DNA of 64,000 nucleotides from assembly GCF_011758655.1 (NCBI RefSeq), contig NZ_JAAMPA010000002.1, positions 62,001 to 126,000 of the forward strand. The letters run 5' to 3'. The notes beneath the pieces were generated by a model. That model was not told where the DNA came from, ran no database searches, and worked only from the letters and a program-made list of their open reading frames with translations. Positions 26,261 to 36,066 of this stretch are shown piece after piece (positions within the stretch are counted from its first letter, which is position 1; each line of letters starts with the position of its first letter). The position numbers and the translations under genes were made by a program. This DNA comes from Modestobacter marinus (GTDB lineage Bacteria; Actinomycetota; Actinomycetes; Mycobacteriales; Geodermatophilaceae).

Positions 26261-26665
26261 TCAGCCGGCGCTGGGGTGCGGCTTGACCGCGAGCACCGGC
26301 CGGTCGGCGTCCAGCAGGATCCGCTGGGCGCTGCTGCCCATCAGCAGCTTGCCGACGGGGGAGCGGCGGCGCAGCCCGATCACGATCAGTGAGGCATCGG
26401 CCTCCTCGGCCACCCGGAGCACCGAGTCGGCCAGGTCGCCGGTGTGCGGGGTCTGCCGCACCTCCAGGGCCACCCCGTCGGTGCGGCTGCGCTCGGTGAG
26501 CTGGGCGACCAGCTCCGGCGGGGCGACGTCGGCGCTGACCGGCGCGCCGCCGCGGGGGCTGTTGAGCACCAGCAGGTCCTCGCCCCGGCGGCGGGCCTCG
26601 GCCAGGCCGGCCGCGAAGGCCGCCTCGCCCTCGGGGGTGGGGAGGAAACCGACGAGGACGGTCAC
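26261..26665 (-). CDS. Universal stress protein (UspA family)
   Basis: 134 aa. The ATP-binding signature G-x2-G-x9-G-[ST] fits around LRRRSPVGKLLMGSSAQR, followed by ADRPVLAV. GTG at 26665 overlaps the tctA stop (GTGA), so it is the last gene of the tctCBA operon. Usp proteins are often coupled to tripartite transporters, where they may sense ATP or substrate state; the exact role here is open. Confidence 0.88.
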   Translation of the reverse strand: MTVLVGFLPTPEGEAAFAAGLAEARRRGEDLLVLNSPRGGAPVSADVAPPELVAQLTERSRTDGVALEVRQTPHTGDLADSVLRVAEEADASLIVIGLRRRSPVGKLLMGSSAQRILLDADRPVLAVKPHPSAG

Positions 26666-28191
26666 ACGAGCTCCTTGGGGGTGGTGGTGTCGGAGTGGTC
26701 GGCGGAGGTGCCCCGCCGCCGGGCCAACGCGCTGCGGATCGGCGGCAGCAGGGCCACGACCACGAAGACGACCAGCAGTGTGCCGGAGATCGGGCGGGTG
26801 AAGAAACCGGTGGTGTCGCCGTCGAAGATCAGCAGCGACCGGCGCAGCGAGTCCTCCAGCAGGGTGCCCAGGACGAAGGCCAGCAACAGCGGCCCCGGGT
26901 CGAAGCCGACCTTCTTCATCAGGTAGCCGAGCACGCCGAAGACGATGACCAGGACGATGTCGAACGTGCTGTTGTTGACCGTGTAGACGCCGATCAGCGT
27001 GATCAGCACCGTGATCGGCGCCAGGACGGCCGGCCGCACCCGGAGGATCTTCACGAACAGCCCCACCAGCGGGATGCTCATGATCAGCAACAGGATGTTG
27101 CCGATGTACATCGAGTTGACCACGCCCCAGAAGAGCTCCGGCTCGTCGGTGACCAGCCGCGGGCCGGGGGAGACGCCCGAGACGAGCAGCGCACCGAAGA
27201 TGACCGCCATGGTCGCGTTGGCCGGGATGCCCAGCGTGAGCAGCGGGATGAAGGACGACGTCGCGGCCGCGTTGTTCGCCGTCTCCGGGCCGGCCACCCC
27301 CTCGACCGCGCCCTTGCCGAACCGCTCGGGGGTCTTGGAGCGCCGCTTCTCCACCGCGTAGGCGGCCAGCGAGGAGAGCGTCGCCCCGCCGCCGGGCAGG
27401 ATGCCGAGGACGAAGCCGAGCACCGAGCCACGACCGATCGCCCCGGAGGACCGGCGCAGGTCGGCGCGCGAGGGCCACACGTTGGCCACCTTCGCCGGCG
27501 CGTGGACGGCGTTGTGCCGCTCCTCCAGGTTGTAGAGGATCTCGCCGAGGCCGAACAGGCCCATCGCGATCGGGACGAAGTCCAGCCCGTCGGCCAGGTT
27601 CAGGTTGCCGAAGGTGAACCGCTCGCCCCCGGTGAACGCGTCCCGGCCGACCGTGGCGAGCAGCAGGCCGATGCAGGCGGCGATGACCGCCTTGAGCCGG
27701 CTGCCGCTGCTCACGGTCGCGACCAGGAGGATGCCGAGCAGCGCCAGCGCGGTGTACTCCGGCGGCCCGAAGTCGAGGGCGAAGCCGGCCACGACGGGGG
27801 CGAGGAAGGACAGGGCGACGATCGAGATCGTGCCGCCGACGAACGAGCCGATCGCCGCGATGCCCAGCGCGGTGCCGGCCTTGCCCTGGCGGGCCAGGGC
27901 GTGGCCGTCGAACACCGTGACCACCGAGGAGGCCTCACCCGGCAGCTTGAGCAGCACCGAGGTGATCGTGCCGCCGTACTGGGCGCCGTAGAAGATCCCG
28001 GCCAGCATGATGATCGAGGTCACCGGCTCCAGGCCGATGGTGATCGGCAGCAGGATCGCGATGGTCGCGGCGGGCCCGAGGCCGGGCAGCACGCCGACGA
28101 GCATGCCGACGACGACGCCGATCAGGCAGTACAGCAGGTTGGTGGGTTCCAGGACGACGGCGAAGCCGTCGAGCACCGGGGCGACGTCCAC
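26662..28191 (-). CDS. tctA: TctA-family large transmembrane permease
   Basis: 509 aa, DUF112/TctA, about 12 helices. Conserved glycine-rich motifs GVLPGLGPAATIAILLP near the N-terminus and ILPGGGATLSSLAAY mid-protein are typical of this sodium- or proton-driven permease. It works with TctB and the binding protein TctC to import carboxylates. GTG start at 28191 with GGAGGG upstream. Confidence 0.93.
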   Translation of the reverse strand: MDVAPVLDGFAVVLEPTNLLYCLIGVVVGMLVGVLPGLGPAATIAILLPITIGLEPVTSIIMLAGIFYGAQYGGTITSVLLKLPGEASSVVTVFDGHALARQGKAGTALGIAAIGSFVGGTISIVALSFLAPVVAGFALDFGPPEYTALALLGILLVATVSSGSRLKAVIAACIGLLLATVGRDAFTGGERFTFGNLNLADGLDFVPIAMGLFGLGEILYNLEERHNAVHAPAKVANVWPSRADLRRSSGAIGRGSVLGFVLGILPGGGATLSSLAAYAVEKRRSKTPERFGKGAVEGVAGPETANNAAATSSFIPLLTLGIPANATMAVIFGALLVSGVSPGPRLVTDEPELFWGVVNSMYIGNILLLIMSIPLVGLFVKILRVRPAVLAPITVLITLIGVYTVNNSTFDIVLVIVFGVLGYLMKKVGFDPGPLLLAFVLGTLLEDSLRRSLLIFDGDTTGFFTRPISGTLLVVFVVVALLPPIRSALARRRGTSADHSDTTTPKELV

Positions 28192-28203
28192 TCAGACCCT
28201 CCT

Positions 28204-28872
28204 TCAGAACAGGTGCGGGATGGGGACCGAGAGGGCGGCCACGAAGACCAGGTAGAACGCGACCACCACGCCGAGGCTGACGAGCACCGACGAGCGCCAG
28301 GTCTCCCCGCCGAGGAAGCGCAGCCAGACGAAGGCGAGCAGCGCGGCGGGGATCTCGAAGCCGATGACCTCGATGACCGCGACGAAGACGACCATCGTCG
28401 CCAGGCCGGCCACCACCAGCCAGGACGAGCGGGAGAAGCGCTCGGCGTCCGAGGTGCTGGTATCGGGGGCGCCGGCGTCCGGCGAGGTGGTGCGCGCGTC
28501 GAGCGCGAGCGCGAGGCCCAGGACGACGATGACGACGCCCAGCACCATGGGCCAGGTGCCCGAGCCCGGGTTGCCGGCGCTGCCGGCCCCGAGCGAGAGG
28601 GAGCCGACCACCGCGGCGACGCCGAGCGCCACCACCAGGACGGCGACGACCACGTTCGTGGTCGTGCCGGCCGGCGGGGGCCGGTGCTCGGCCTCCACCT
28701 CGACCTGGTGGGCGTCCTCCTCGACGTCGTGCAGCGTGGAGGCGTGCGGTCCGACGGGGTGCGCCGGCCCGGCCGTCGAGGTCGAGCCGGCGTCCTCCCG
28801 GGGGGTGGCCCCGGCGGCCGTGCTGCCGCCGGGGTGCCCCGGGGTGGTCGCCCCGTCGTGCGCAGAGGTCAC
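28204..28872 (-). CDS. tctB: TctB-family small transmembrane subunit
   Basis: 222 aa. A hydrophilic, low-complexity N-terminus of about 70 residues precedes four membrane helices; known TctB proteins are usually near 150-180 aa, so the N-terminal tail is an addition. GTG at 28872 overlaps the tctC stop. Couples with TctA in the tripartite tricarboxylate transporter. Confidence 0.85.
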   Translation of the reverse strand: MTSAHDGATTPGHPGGSTAAGATPREDAGSTSTAGPAHPVGPHASTLHDVEEDAHQVEVEAEHRPPPAGTTTNVVVAVLVVALGVAAVVGSLSLGAGSAGNPGSGTWPMVLGVVIVVLGLALALDARTTSPDAGAPDTSTSDAERFSRSSWLVVAGLATMVVFVAVIEVIGFEIPAALLAFVWLRFLGGETWRSSVLVSLGVVVAFYLVFVAALSVPIPHLF

Positions 28873-29882
28873 TGCTCTCCACCGAGGTCGATGTCGTACT
28901 CCTCGACCACGCTGCGGTACCGGTCCAGGTTCTCCGTCCACAGGTCCCGGATCTCCTCACCGTCGAGCTCGTTCGGGGTGAGCAGGTTGTCCTCGTTGAA
29001 CTGCTGGTAGGCCTCCTCCTCGAAGGCCGCCTGGAACCCGTCGCGCAGCGTCTGCATGACGTCGTCCGGCACGCCCTGCGGGGCGAAGACGGCGCGCGAC
29101 TGCTGGACCGGCACGTCGTAACCGGCCTCGACGGCGGTCGGGGTGTCGGGGAGGTAGCTGGGCCGCTCCTCGGCGAAGGTCACGATCGGGGTCAGCTCGC
29201 CGGCCTCGATCTGCTCGATCGCCTCGCCGAGCTGGATCGAGCCGACGTCCACCTGGCCACCCAGCACGGCGGTCAGGGTGGGGGAGCCGCCGTCGAAGGG
29301 GACGGCGGTGGCGTCGATGCCGGACTGGGCGAAGAGCAGCTCCTGGGAGAGCTGGCTGCCGGTGCCCACGCCCGTGGTGCCGAAGGTGATCGGGCGCCCG
29401 GCGGCAGCGAGGTCCTCGACCGTGGTGAAGCCGGAGCCGGGCGCGGTCACCAGGACGTAGTCGTCCAGCGAGAGGCCGGTGACGATGTCGAAGTCCGCGA
29501 TGTCCGGCGCCTCGCCCTCACCCACCGCGAGCGGGGTGATGTAGGCCAGGCTGCCGTTGTAGACCATCAGCGTGTGGCCGTCGGGCTCCTCGCCGGCCAG
29601 CTCCTGGGCGGCCAGCGCACCGTTGGCGCCGGGCTGGTTCTCCACCGTGACCGGGACGCCCAGCTCGTCGGACAGGCCCTCGGCCGCCGCGCGGGCGATG
29701 AGGTCGGTGCTGCCGCCGGGGTCCTGGCCCACCAGCACGGTGATCGGGTCGTCGCCGGGGAAGTCCGCGGCGTCGGCGTCCGAGCCGCCGCCCACGTTGC
29801 CGCCGCAGGCCGCGACCGAGAAGGTCAGAGCCAGCCCGAGACCGGTCACCGTCCAGGGGCGCGCGCCGAAGTGCTTGTCCAT
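28869..29882 (-). CDS. tctC: TctC-family solute-binding lipoprotein
   Basis: 337 aa. Lipobox VAAC (Cys26) followed by a Gly/Ser/Asp linker, then the Bug/TctC fold (VGQDPGGSTDLIAR; VENQPGANGALAAQELA). It captures an organic acid outside the membrane. Given the divergent catabolic operon, an aldarate such as glucarate or galactarate is the likely ligand; that is inference. AGAGGAGAAC precedes the ATG. Confidence 0.9.
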   Translation of the reverse strand: MDKHFGARPWTVTGLGLALTFSVAACGGNVGGGSDADAADFPGDDPITVLVGQDPGGSTDLIARAAAEGLSDELGVPVTVENQPGANGALAAQELAGEEPDGHTLMVYNGSLAYITPLAVGEGEAPDIADFDIVTGLSLDDYVLVTAPGSGFTTVEDLAAAGRPITFGTTGVGTGSQLSQELLFAQSGIDATAVPFDGGSPTLTAVLGGQVDVGSIQLGEAIEQIEAGELTPIVTFAEERPSYLPDTPTAVEAGYDVPVQQSRAVFAPQGVPDDVMQTLRDGFQAAFEEEAYQQFNEDNLLTPNELDGEEIRDLWTENLDRYRSVVEEYDIDLGGEQ

Positions 29883-29957
29883 GTCGTTCTCCTCTTCGAG
29901 AAGCCGGCGGTCCGGCTGCAGGCGCTGTGAGTGCGGTCACGCACCGAGCCAGGGCAG

Positions 29958-29990
29958 CGTAAGAACGACCGGCGATGCCTGTCCAAGAGC
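29958..29990 (-). promoter_or_regulatory. Predicted tctC promoter sharing an 18-bp motif with the kdgD promoter
   Basis: Read on the minus strand: GCTCTTGGACAGGCATCG (29990-29973), in which TTGGAC is a -35-like hexamer, followed 17 nt later by CTTACG (29963-29958). The same 18 bp occur in the opposite orientation at 30944-30961, ahead of the catabolic genes, also 17 nt before a -10-like box. A small palindrome (ATGCAGCAT, 29992-30000) lies just upstream of the -35. Confidence 0.6.
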
Positions 29991-30019
29991 GATGCAGCAT
30001 TGATTGATACCTTGCCGAC

Positions 30020-30913
30020 ATGGCGTTCACGCTGGAGCAGTTGCGCGGTTTCGTGGCGGTCGCCGACGAGCTGCACTTCGGCCGGGCGGCGGCCCGGCTG
30101 GCCATGACCCAGCCCCCGCTGAGCCGCCAGATCCAGAAGCTGGAGCGGGCCGTGGGCGCCCAGTTGCTGGAGCGGGACAACCGCCGGGTCAGCCTCACCG
30201 CGGCCGGCGAGGTGTTCCTGGTGGAGGCCCGCCGGCTGCTCACGCTGGCCGACGGTGCGCCCGAGCTCGCGCGCCGGGTGTCCTCGGGCTCCAGCGGCGT
30301 GCTGCGGATCGGGTTCACCGCCGCCTCCACCTACGGCCTGCTCGGCCGCTTGCTCGACGACCTGGCCCGCGACCTGCCCGACGTCGACGTCGACCTGGCC
30401 GAGATGGTCACCCGCGAGCAGGTGGCCGGCCTGCTGGCGGAGGAGATCGACCTGGGGCTGGCCCGGCCGCCCTTCGACGAGGAGCGGTTCGGCTCCCGGC
30501 TGCTGCACCGGGAGGCGCTGCTGGTCGCGGCCCCGCGGGGGCACCGGTTGCTCGAGCTGGGGCGCCCGGTCGAGCCGGCGGACCTGGCCGGCGAGCCGGT
30601 CGTCATGCACTCGCCGACGAAGGCCCGGTACTTCTACGACCTGGTGGTCGGGTTCGTGCCGGTGGCGTCGGAGAACACCGTGCACACGGTGAGCCAGGTG
30701 CTGACCATGCTGTGGCTGGTGGCCGCCGGGCGCGGGATCGCGTTCGTGCCGGAGTCGGCGGCCGGGCTGACCATCGAGGGGGTCGGTCTGGTGCGGTTGC
30801 AGACCCCCGTCCCCCGGCCGGTCGAGCTGCACCTGCTCTGGGCCCGGGAGTCGAAGAACCCCGCACTGTGGCGCGCACTGGCCGGTCTCACCGCTGGGCA
30901 AGCGCTTTCATGA
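30020..30913 (+). CDS. LysR-family regulator of the aldarate locus
   Basis: 297 aa. N-terminal winged helix (LHFGRAAARLAMTQPPLSRQ, about 19-38) and a periplasmic-binding-like effector domain. It sits between tctCBA and the kdgD operon, divergent from the former and upstream of the latter. The shared promoter motifs on both sides make it the natural activator for both, perhaps responding to a pathway acid. ATG start at 30020. Confidence 0.9.
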   Translation: MAFTLEQLRGFVAVADELHFGRAAARLAMTQPPLSRQIQKLERAVGAQLLERDNRRVSLTAAGEVFLVEARRLLTLADGAPELARRVSSGSSGVLRIGFTAASTYGLLGRLLDDLARDLPDVDVDLAEMVTREQVAGLLAEEIDLGLARPPFDEERFGSRLLHREALLVAAPRGHRLLELGRPVEPADLAGEPVVMHSPTKARYFYDLVVGFVPVASENTVHTVSQVLTMLWLVAAGRGIAFVPESAAGLTIEGVGLVRLQTPVPRPVELHLLWARESKNPALWRALAGLTAGQALS

Positions 30914-30923
30914 TGCGCGGCGA

Positions 30924-30937
30924 GCATCGTTCGATGC
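30924..30937. promoter_or_regulatory. Palindromic operator candidate upstream of the kdgD promoter
   Basis: GCATCG-TT-CGATGC, perfect 6-bp arms with a 2-nt centre, ending 10 bp before the -35-like TTGGAC. LysR proteins bind such sites upstream of -35. Related GATGC/GCAT half-sites occur in the tctC-lysR gap. Confidence 0.5.
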
Positions 30938-30943
30938 GGAACT

Positions 30944-30976
30944 GCTCTTGGACAGGCATCGTCAGCCGTTCCTAGG
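30944..30976 (+). promoter_or_regulatory. Predicted promoter of the aldarate catabolic operon
   Basis: GCTCTTGGACAGGCATCG (30944-30961) with TTGGAC as -35, a 17-nt spacer and CCTAGG (30971-30976) as -10. It leaves a leader of about 72 nt before the kdgD GTG, close to the 75-nt leader predicted for tctC. Confidence 0.55.
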
Positions 30977-31048
30977 GTGACGTCGACCACCGCCCCACGA
31001 CCCCCGGTCGATCGGCGCGCGGACCCGTCGGACCCAAGGACACGCCCC

Positions 31049-31963
31049 GTGACGATGCTGCCCCCGGACGCCCTCGCTGACCGGCTGAAGTCCGGCCTGC
31101 TCTCGTTCCCGGTCACCCACTTCGACGCCGACCTGCAGTTCGACGAGCCCCGCTACCGCGAGCACCTCGCCTGGCAGTCCAGCTTCGACGTGGCCGGCCT
31201 CTTCGCCGCCGGCGGCACCGGGGAGGGCTTCTCGCTCACCCCCGCCGAGATCGACCGGGTGGTCCGGGTCGCCGTCGACGAGGTGGCCGACCGGGTGCCG
31301 GTCATCGCCCCGGCCACCGGGGGCACCGCCGTCTCGGTCGCCCAGGCCCAGGCCGCCCAGGCCGCTGGCGCCTCCGGCCTGCTGCTCTTCCCGCCCTACC
31401 TCACCGAGGCGAGCCAGGCCGGGCTGGTCGAGCACGTCAGCGCCGTCTGCCGGGCCACCGACCTCGGGGTGATCGTCTACAGCCGGGCCAACGCCGTCCT
31501 CGCCGACGTGACCGTCGCCGAGCTCGCCGACCGCAACCCGAACCTGATCGGGCTGAAGGACGGCGTCGGCGACATCGAGCAGATGACCCGCACCTACGCC
31601 AAGGTCGGCGAGCGCCTCATCTACGTCGGCGGGCTGCCCACCGCCGAGACGTTCGCCCTCCCGCTGCTGCAGCTGGGCGTGAGCACCTACTCCTCGGCGC
31701 TGTACAACTTCCTCCCGGAGTTCGCGCTGCGCTTCTACGCCGCCGTGCGCGCCCAGGACCGCCCCGCGGTGTACGGGATGCTCAGCGACTTCGTCCTGCC
31801 CTACCTGGACATCCGCGACCGGGCCCGCGGCTACGCGGTGTCGATCGTCAAGGCCGGGCTGACCGCCGTCGGCCGGGACGGCGGCCGGGTGCGGCCGCCG
31901 CTGACCGACCTGACCGAGTCCGAGCTGGCCGAGCTCACCGCACTGGCCTCCAAGGTCTCCTGA
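31049..31963 (+). CDS. kdgD: 5-dehydro-4-deoxyglucarate dehydratase (KdgD)
   Basis: 304 aa, DapA-like class I aldolase fold. The Schiff-base lysine is in [10 protein letters not shown] (about Lys170) and the Tyr in [10 protein letters not shown]. KdgD dehydrates and decarboxylates 5-keto-4-deoxyglucarate to 2-oxoglutarate semialdehyde. The GTG at 31049, 8 nt after AAGGA, gives the usual family length; an ATG two codons later is an alternative. First gene of the catabolic operon. Confidence 0.93.
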   Translation: MTMLPPDALADRLKSGLLSFPVTHFDADLQFDEPRYREHLAWQSSFDVAGLFAAGGTGEGFSLTPAEIDRVVRVAVDEVADRVPVIAPATGGTAVSVAQAQAAQAAGASGLLLFPPYLTEASQAGLVEHVSAVCRATDLGVIVYSRANAVLADVTVAELADRNPNLIGLKDGVGDIEQMTRTYAKVGERLIYVGGLPTAETFALPLLQLGVSTYSSALYNFLPEFALRFYAAVRAQDRPAVYGMLSDFVLPYLDIRDRARGYAVSIVKAGLTAVGRDGGRVRPPLTDLTESELAELTALASKVS

Positions 31964-31994
31964 GCCCCGACCACCGTCTGCCGAGAGGACCACG

Positions 31995-33326
31995 ATGAGC
32001 GGAAACCCGCCGACCGTCAGCCGCGTCGAGGTGGTGCCCGTCGCCGGGCGGGACAGCATGCTGCTGAACCTCAGCGGCGCCCACGGGCCGTTCTTCACCC
32101 GCAACATCGTGATCGTCACCGACAGCGAGGGCCGTGAGGGCGTCGGCGAGGTGCCCGGCGGCGAGGACATCCGCCGCACGGTGGCCGACGCCGCTCCGCT
32201 GCTCGTGGGGCAGCCGGTGGGGATGTTCGGCCGGCTGCTGCGCTCGGTCGCCGACACCTTCGCCGACCGGGACGCCGGTGGCCGCGGGCTGCAGACCTTC
32301 GACCTGCGCACCACGATCCACGCGGTGACCGGGCTGGAGTCCGCCCTGCTGGACCTGCTCGGCCAGCACCTGGGCGTGCCCGTCGCCGAGCTGCTCGGCG
32401 ACGGGCAGCAGCGGGACGCCGTCCCGATGCTCGGCTACCTCTTCTACGTCGGGGACCGGGCCGCCACCGACCTGCCCTACGCCGCCGAGGCCGACCCGGC
32501 CGACGACTGGGAGCGGCTGCGCCGGGAGCCCGCCCTCACCCCCGAGGCGGTCGTCGCCCTGGCCGAGGCGGCGCAGGCCCGCTACGGCTTCGCCGACTTC
32601 AAGCTCAAGGGCGGGGTGCTCCCCGGGGAGCAGGAGGTCGCCGCCGTCCGGGCGCTGGCGGAGCGGTTCCCCGACGCCCGGGTCACGCTGGACCCCAACG
32701 GCGGGTGGCTGCTGGCCGACGCCGTCCGGCTGCTCGGCGACCTGCACGGCGTGCTCGCCTACGCCGAGGACCCGGTGGGCGCCGAGGGCGGCTTCTCCGG
32801 GCGGGAGGTCATGGCGGAGTTCCGGCAGACCACGGGGCTGCCGACGGCCACGAACATGATCGCCACCGACTGGCGGCAGATGGCCCACGCGGTGCGCTCG
32901 CACGCCGTGGACATCCCGCTGGCCGACCCGCACTTCTGGACCATGCGCGGCTCGGTGCGGGTGGCCCAGCTGTGCGCGGACTTCGGCCTGACCTGGGGCT
33001 CGCACTCGAACAACCACTTCGACGTCTCCCTGGCGATGTTCACCCACGTCGGCGCCGCCGCACCGGGGGAGATCACCGCGCTGGACACCCACTGGATCTG
33101 GCAGGACGGCCAGGCGCTCACCCGGTCGCCGCTGCAGATCCGGGACGGGCAGATCGCCGTGCCGACCGCCCCCGGGCTCGGCGTCGAGCTGGACCGGGAC
33201 GCGCTGGCCGCGGCGCACGAGCTGTACCGGGAGCACGGCCTCGGTGCCCGGGACGACGCGGTCGCCATGCAGTACCTGGTGCCCGACTGGCGCTTCGACC
33301 CCAAGCGCCCCTGCCTGGTCCGCTGA
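31995..33326 (+). CDS. gudD: Glucarate dehydratase (enolase superfamily)
   Basis: 443 aa, the family's usual length. KxK catalytic motif in DFKLKGG (about residues 204-206), metal-binding stretch LDPNGGW, and the His in [19 protein letters not shown]. Converts D-glucarate (or L-idarate) to 5-keto-4-deoxyglucarate, the KdgD substrate. 31 bp after kdgD; ribosome site GAGAGGA. Confidence 0.94.
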   Translation: MSGNPPTVSRVEVVPVAGRDSMLLNLSGAHGPFFTRNIVIVTDSEGREGVGEVPGGEDIRRTVADAAPLLVGQPVGMFGRLLRSVADTFADRDAGGRGLQTFDLRTTIHAVTGLESALLDLLGQHLGVPVAELLGDGQQRDAVPMLGYLFYVGDRAATDLPYAAEADPADDWERLRREPALTPEAVVALAEAAQARYGFADFKLKGGVLPGEQEVAAVRALAERFPDARVTLDPNGGWLLADAVRLLGDLHGVLAYAEDPVGAEGGFSGREVMAEFRQTTGLPTATNMIATDWRQMAHAVRSHAVDIPLADPHFWTMRGSVRVAQLCADFGLTWGSHSNNHFDVSLAMFTHVGAAAPGEITALDTHWIWQDGQALTRSPLQIRDGQIAVPTAPGLGVELDRDALAAAHELYREHGLGARDDAVAMQYLVPDWRFDPKRPCLVR

Positions 33327-33352
33327 CCCTCCTCTCTGCGCTGGAGCACCCC

Positions 33353-34522
33353 ATGACGACGACCGCCCCTGCCCCCACCTCCGTCGCACCGGCCGTGCTC
33401 GACCGGATCTCCTCGGTCACGCTCTCCTCGGTCACGCTGCCGCTGCCCAACCCGATCAGCGACGCCAAGGTCTTCACCGGCCGGCAGCGGGCGATGACCG
33501 AGGTCGCCTTCCTGTTCGCCGAGATCCGCACCGAGGGCGGCTTCGAGGGCGTCGGCTTCAGCTACTCCAAGCGGGCCGGTGGCCCGGCCCAGTTCGCCCA
33601 CGCCGGGGAGGTCGCCCCCGACCTGATCGGCGAGGACCCGAACGACATCGCCCGGCTGTGGACCAAGCTCGTCTGGGCCGGGGCCTCGGTGGGCCGCAGC
33701 GGCGCCTCGACGCAGGCGATCGCCGCCATCGACGTCGCGCTGTGGGACCTCAAGGCCAAGCGCGCCGGGCTGCCGCTGGCCAAGCTGCTGGGCGCGCACC
33801 GCGACTCGGTCCGCTGCTACAACACCTCCGGCGGCTTCCTGCACGAGACGATCGAGCAGGTCAAGGACAACGCCACCCGCACCCTGGAGAGCGGCGTCGG
33901 TGGCATCAAGATCAAGGTCGGGCTGCCCGACTCGGCCGAGGACCTGCGCCGGGTGCGCGCCGTCCGCGAGCACCTCGGGGACGGCGTGCCGTTCATGGTC
34001 GACGCCAACCAGCAGTGGGACCGGCCCACGGCCATGCGGGTCAGCCGCCGGCTGGAGGAGTTCGACCTGGTCTGGATCGAGGAGCCGCTGGACGCCTACG
34101 ACGCCGAGGGGCACGCCCAGCTGGCCCGGTCGCTGGACACCGCGATCGCCACCGGTGAGATGCTCACCAGCGTCGCCGAGCACCGGGAGCTGATCCGGGC
34201 CGGCTCGGTCGACATCCTGCAGCCGGACGCCCCGCGGATCGGCGGCATCACCCAGTTCCTCAAGCTGGCCGCGCTGGCCGACGACGCCAACCTGCAGATC
34301 GCCCCGCACTTCGCCATGGAGATCCACGTGCACCTGGCCGCGGCCTACCCGCACGAGCCGTGGGTGGAGCACTTCGACTGGCTGCACCCGCTGTTCAACG
34401 AGCGGCTGGAGACCCGGGACGGCCGGATGCACCTGTCCGACCGCCCCGGCCTCGGCGTCACCCTGACCGAGCAGGCCCGCGCCTGGACCGTGGACCGCGT
34501 CCACGTCGACGCGCCCCGCTGA
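33353..34522 (+). CDS. Mandelate racemase-type acid-sugar dehydratase, likely galactarate/L-talarate dehydratase
   Basis: 389 aa, enolase superfamily but a different subgroup from gudD. Catalytic KxK in GGIKIKVG (about Lys186/Lys188), metal ligands in FMVDANQQW and WIEEPLDAYD, and the His in APHFAMEIHVH (about 319). The context (glucarate dehydratase, KdgD and semialdehyde dehydrogenase) suggests it opens the route from galactarate or talarate. The exact substrate cannot be read from sequence alone. Confidence 0.82.
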   Translation: MTTTAPAPTSVAPAVLDRISSVTLSSVTLPLPNPISDAKVFTGRQRAMTEVAFLFAEIRTEGGFEGVGFSYSKRAGGPAQFAHAGEVAPDLIGEDPNDIARLWTKLVWAGASVGRSGASTQAIAAIDVALWDLKAKRAGLPLAKLLGAHRDSVRCYNTSGGFLHETIEQVKDNATRTLESGVGGIKIKVGLPDSAEDLRRVRAVREHLGDGVPFMVDANQQWDRPTAMRVSRRLEEFDLVWIEEPLDAYDAEGHAQLARSLDTAIATGEMLTSVAEHRELIRAGSVDILQPDAPRIGGITQFLKLAALADDANLQIAPHFAMEIHVHLAAAYPHEPWVEHFDWLHPLFNERLETRDGRMHLSDRPGLGVTLTEQARAWTVDRVHVDAPR

Positions 34523-34551
34523 CCCGTCCACCCCACCCGACAGGAGCAACC

Positions 34552-36066
34552 ATGACCGACGTCATGAGCATCGACCCGCGCACCGGGCAGGCAGCCGAGG
34601 TGGTCGCCCAGGAGACCAGCTCGGCGGAGGTGGCCCGGCTCTGCGAGGCGGCGCTGGCCGCGGCGCCCGCGCTGGAGGAGCTGGGCCGGGACGGCCGCGC
34701 CGCCCTGCTGCGCGCCCTCGCCGACGCACTGGAGGCCCGGCGGGAGGACGTCGTCGCCGTCGCCGACCGGGAGACCGCCCTGGGCACCACCCGGCTGAAC
34801 GGCGAGCTGACCCGCACCGCCTACCAGCTGCGGCTGTTCGCCGAGGTGCTCGACGAGGGCAGCTACCTCGAGGCGACCATCGACCACGCCGGCGACAGCC
34901 CGATGGGCCCGCGCCCGGACCTGCGCCGGATGCTGCTGCCGATCGGTCCGATCGCGGTCTTCGGGGCGAGCAACTTCCCGCTGGCGTTCTCCGTGCCCGG
35001 CGGCGACACCGCCTCCGCGCTGGCCGCCGGCTGCCCCGTGGTGGTCAAGGCGCACGGCTCGCACCCGGCGACCTCCCAGCTGGTGTTCGAGGTCTTCGTC
35101 GAGGCGGCCCGGGCGGCCGGCGCACCGGAGGGCACCCTCGGCCTGGTCCACGGCCTGCAGGCCGGTGCCGACCTGGTCGCCCACCCGGCGATCCGCGCCG
35201 TCGGCTTCACCGGCTCGGTCAACGGCGGCCGCGCGCTGCTGCAGATCATCGAGCAGCGGCCCGACCCGATCCCGTTCTTCGGCGAGCTGAGCAGCCTCAA
35301 CCCGGTCGTGGTCACCCCGCAGGCCGCGGCCGAGCGCGGCACCCAGCTGGGCGGTGAGCTGGTCGGCTCCTTCACCCTGGGCGCCGGGCAGTTCTGCACC
35401 AAGCCCGGGCTGGTGCTGGTGCCCGCCGGCGCCGAGGGCGACCAGGTCGTCGACGCGATGGCCGAGGCCGTGCGCGGCAGCAGCCCGCAGGTGCTGCTCA
35501 ACGAGGGGATCGCGGCGTCGTTCGGGAAGCTGTCGGCCGCGATCGCCGAGGCCCCCGGGGTCACCCCGGTCGCCCGCGGCACCGAGGCGGAGGGCGCCGG
35601 CTTCGCCGCGACGCCGCTGCTGCTGACCACCTCGGCCGACGCGCTGCCCGAGCAGGTCACCGAGGAGGTCTTCGGCCCGGTCACCGTGGTGGTCCGCTAC
35701 GCCGGCGAGCCGGAGCTCTTCGACGCGCTCGGGAAGATGCCGTCCTCGCTCACCGCCACGGTGCTGCGGGGCGCGGGGGAGACCCAGCTGCCGCTGGCGG
35801 TCTCCCAGGAGCTGCGCACCCGGGCCGGCCGGATCGTCTACGACGCCTACCCGACCGGGGTCGCGGTGTCCTGGGCCCAGCACCACGGTGGCCCGTGGCC
35901 GTCGACCAACTCCCAGCACACCTCGGTGGGCACCTCGGCCATCCGCCGGTTCCTGCGCCCGGTCACCTGGCAGGGCGCGCCGGCGGAGGTGCTGCCGGCC
36001 GAGCTGACCGAGGACTTCACCGGCATCCCGCGCCGGGTGGACGGCGTGCTGCAGCTGCCCGCGTGA
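34552..36066 (+). CDS. 2-oxoglutarate semialdehyde dehydrogenase (NADP+)
   Basis: 504 aa, aldehyde dehydrogenase superfamily. Catalytic Cys in GAGQFCTKPG (about 282), Glu in FGELSSLNP and cofactor motif GFTGSVNGGR. This subgroup finishes the glucarate/galactarate pathway, making 2-oxoglutarate for the TCA cycle. Good ribosome site (AGGAG) before the ATG; its stop overlaps the next GTG. Confidence 0.92.
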   Translation: MTDVMSIDPRTGQAAEVVAQETSSAEVARLCEAALAAAPALEELGRDGRAALLRALADALEARREDVVAVADRETALGTTRLNGELTRTAYQLRLFAEVLDEGSYLEATIDHAGDSPMGPRPDLRRMLLPIGPIAVFGASNFPLAFSVPGGDTASALAAGCPVVVKAHGSHPATSQLVFEVFVEAARAAGAPEGTLGLVHGLQAGADLVAHPAIRAVGFTGSVNGGRALLQIIEQRPDPIPFFGELSSLNPVVVTPQAAAERGTQLGGELVGSFTLGAGQFCTKPGLVLVPAGAEGDQVVDAMAEAVRGSSPQVLLNEGIAASFGKLSAAIAEAPGVTPVARGTEAEGAGFAATPLLLTTSADALPEQVTEEVFGPVTVVVRYAGEPELFDALGKMPSSLTATVLRGAGETQLPLAVSQELRTRAGRIVYDAYPTGVAVSWAQHHGGPWPSTNSQHTSVGTSAIRRFLRPVTWQGAPAEVLPAELTEDFTGIPRRVDGVLQLPA

